Positions 51,214 through 51,220 of a DNA stretch of 51,220 nucleotides are shown piece by piece. How positions within the stretch are numbered: position 1 is the stretch's first letter; each line of letters opens with the position of its first letter. Made by a program: the position numbers and the translations under genes. The DNA comes from Eubacteriales bacterium (GTDB lineage: Bacteria > Bacillota > Clostridia > Lachnospirales > Lachnospiraceae): NCBI GenBank assembly GCA_030524785.1, contig JAUNFZ010000013.1:1-51220 (forward strand). The letters run 5' to 3'. Below the pieces are notes generated by a model that saw nothing but the letters and a program-made list of their open reading frames with translations, did no database searches and had not been told where the DNA came from.

Positions 51214-51220
51214 GACGTAC

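Overview
The window looks like chromosome from a Gram-positive anaerobe of the family Lachnospiraceae (Bacillota, Clostridia). The reasons are strong GGAGG-type ribosome binding sites, fermentative genes (AdhE, a glycyl radical enzyme), a DUF951 gene, the rpsF-ssb-rpsR operon, a class B sortase, and several RbsABC-type sugar transporters with two-component systems. No rRNA, tRNA or CRISPR array was seen.

Layout. 1-5.1 kb: end of a surface protein, a DUF1858 protein, an iron alcohol dehydrogenase, bifunctional adhE behind a promoter with two Rex-like operators, and a small phosphotransferase. 5.4-9.6 kb: asnS, an OmpR/VanS-type two-component pair and a class B sortase. 9.6-12.8 kb: a ROK regulator, a PfkB sugar kinase and a D-lyxose/D-mannose isomerase. 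12.9-21.3 kb: a sugar sensing and uptake locus. It holds two membrane-anchored binding proteins around a histidine kinase and LuxR-type regulator, an HPr-like protein without its phosphorylatable residues, and an ATPase-permease-binding protein transporter. 21.5-24.2 kb: sirtuin, DUF951 protein, C39-like peptidase, interspersed hairpin repeats and a broken Rpn-type gene. 24.3-25.3 kb: rpsF-ssb-rpsR.

25.3-32.9 kb is a 7.5-kb integrated element at the 3' end of rpsR, bounded by about 103-bp direct repeats that carry the last rpsR codons and its terminator. It encodes a tyrosine integrase, a small excisionase-like protein, an FtsK/TcpA-like ATPase, several unknown small proteins, iteron-like repeats, and a replication protein with the layout of CRESS-DNA virus Rep (HUH nuclease plus SF3-like helicase). 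Just before rep lies a 12-bp perfect stem whose loop contains AAGTATTAC, which fits the circovirus/geminivirus origin nonamer. This is the most remarkable feature of the window. A divergent pair (XRE regulator and secreted Lys-rich protein) occurs once inside the element and again just beyond its right end.

34.2-45.0 kb: a YesM/YesN-type two-component system, a second RbsBCA-type transporter, an alpha/beta hydrolase, and a glycyl radical enzyme with its activase. Together they suggest a catabolic pathway of unknown substrate. 45.2-51.2 kb: a DUF4143 ATPase, mgtE (minus strand) with a long leader, a Cof-type HAD phosphatase, a PH-domain protein, and dnaB (minus strand) after a 22-bp perfect bidirectional hairpin.
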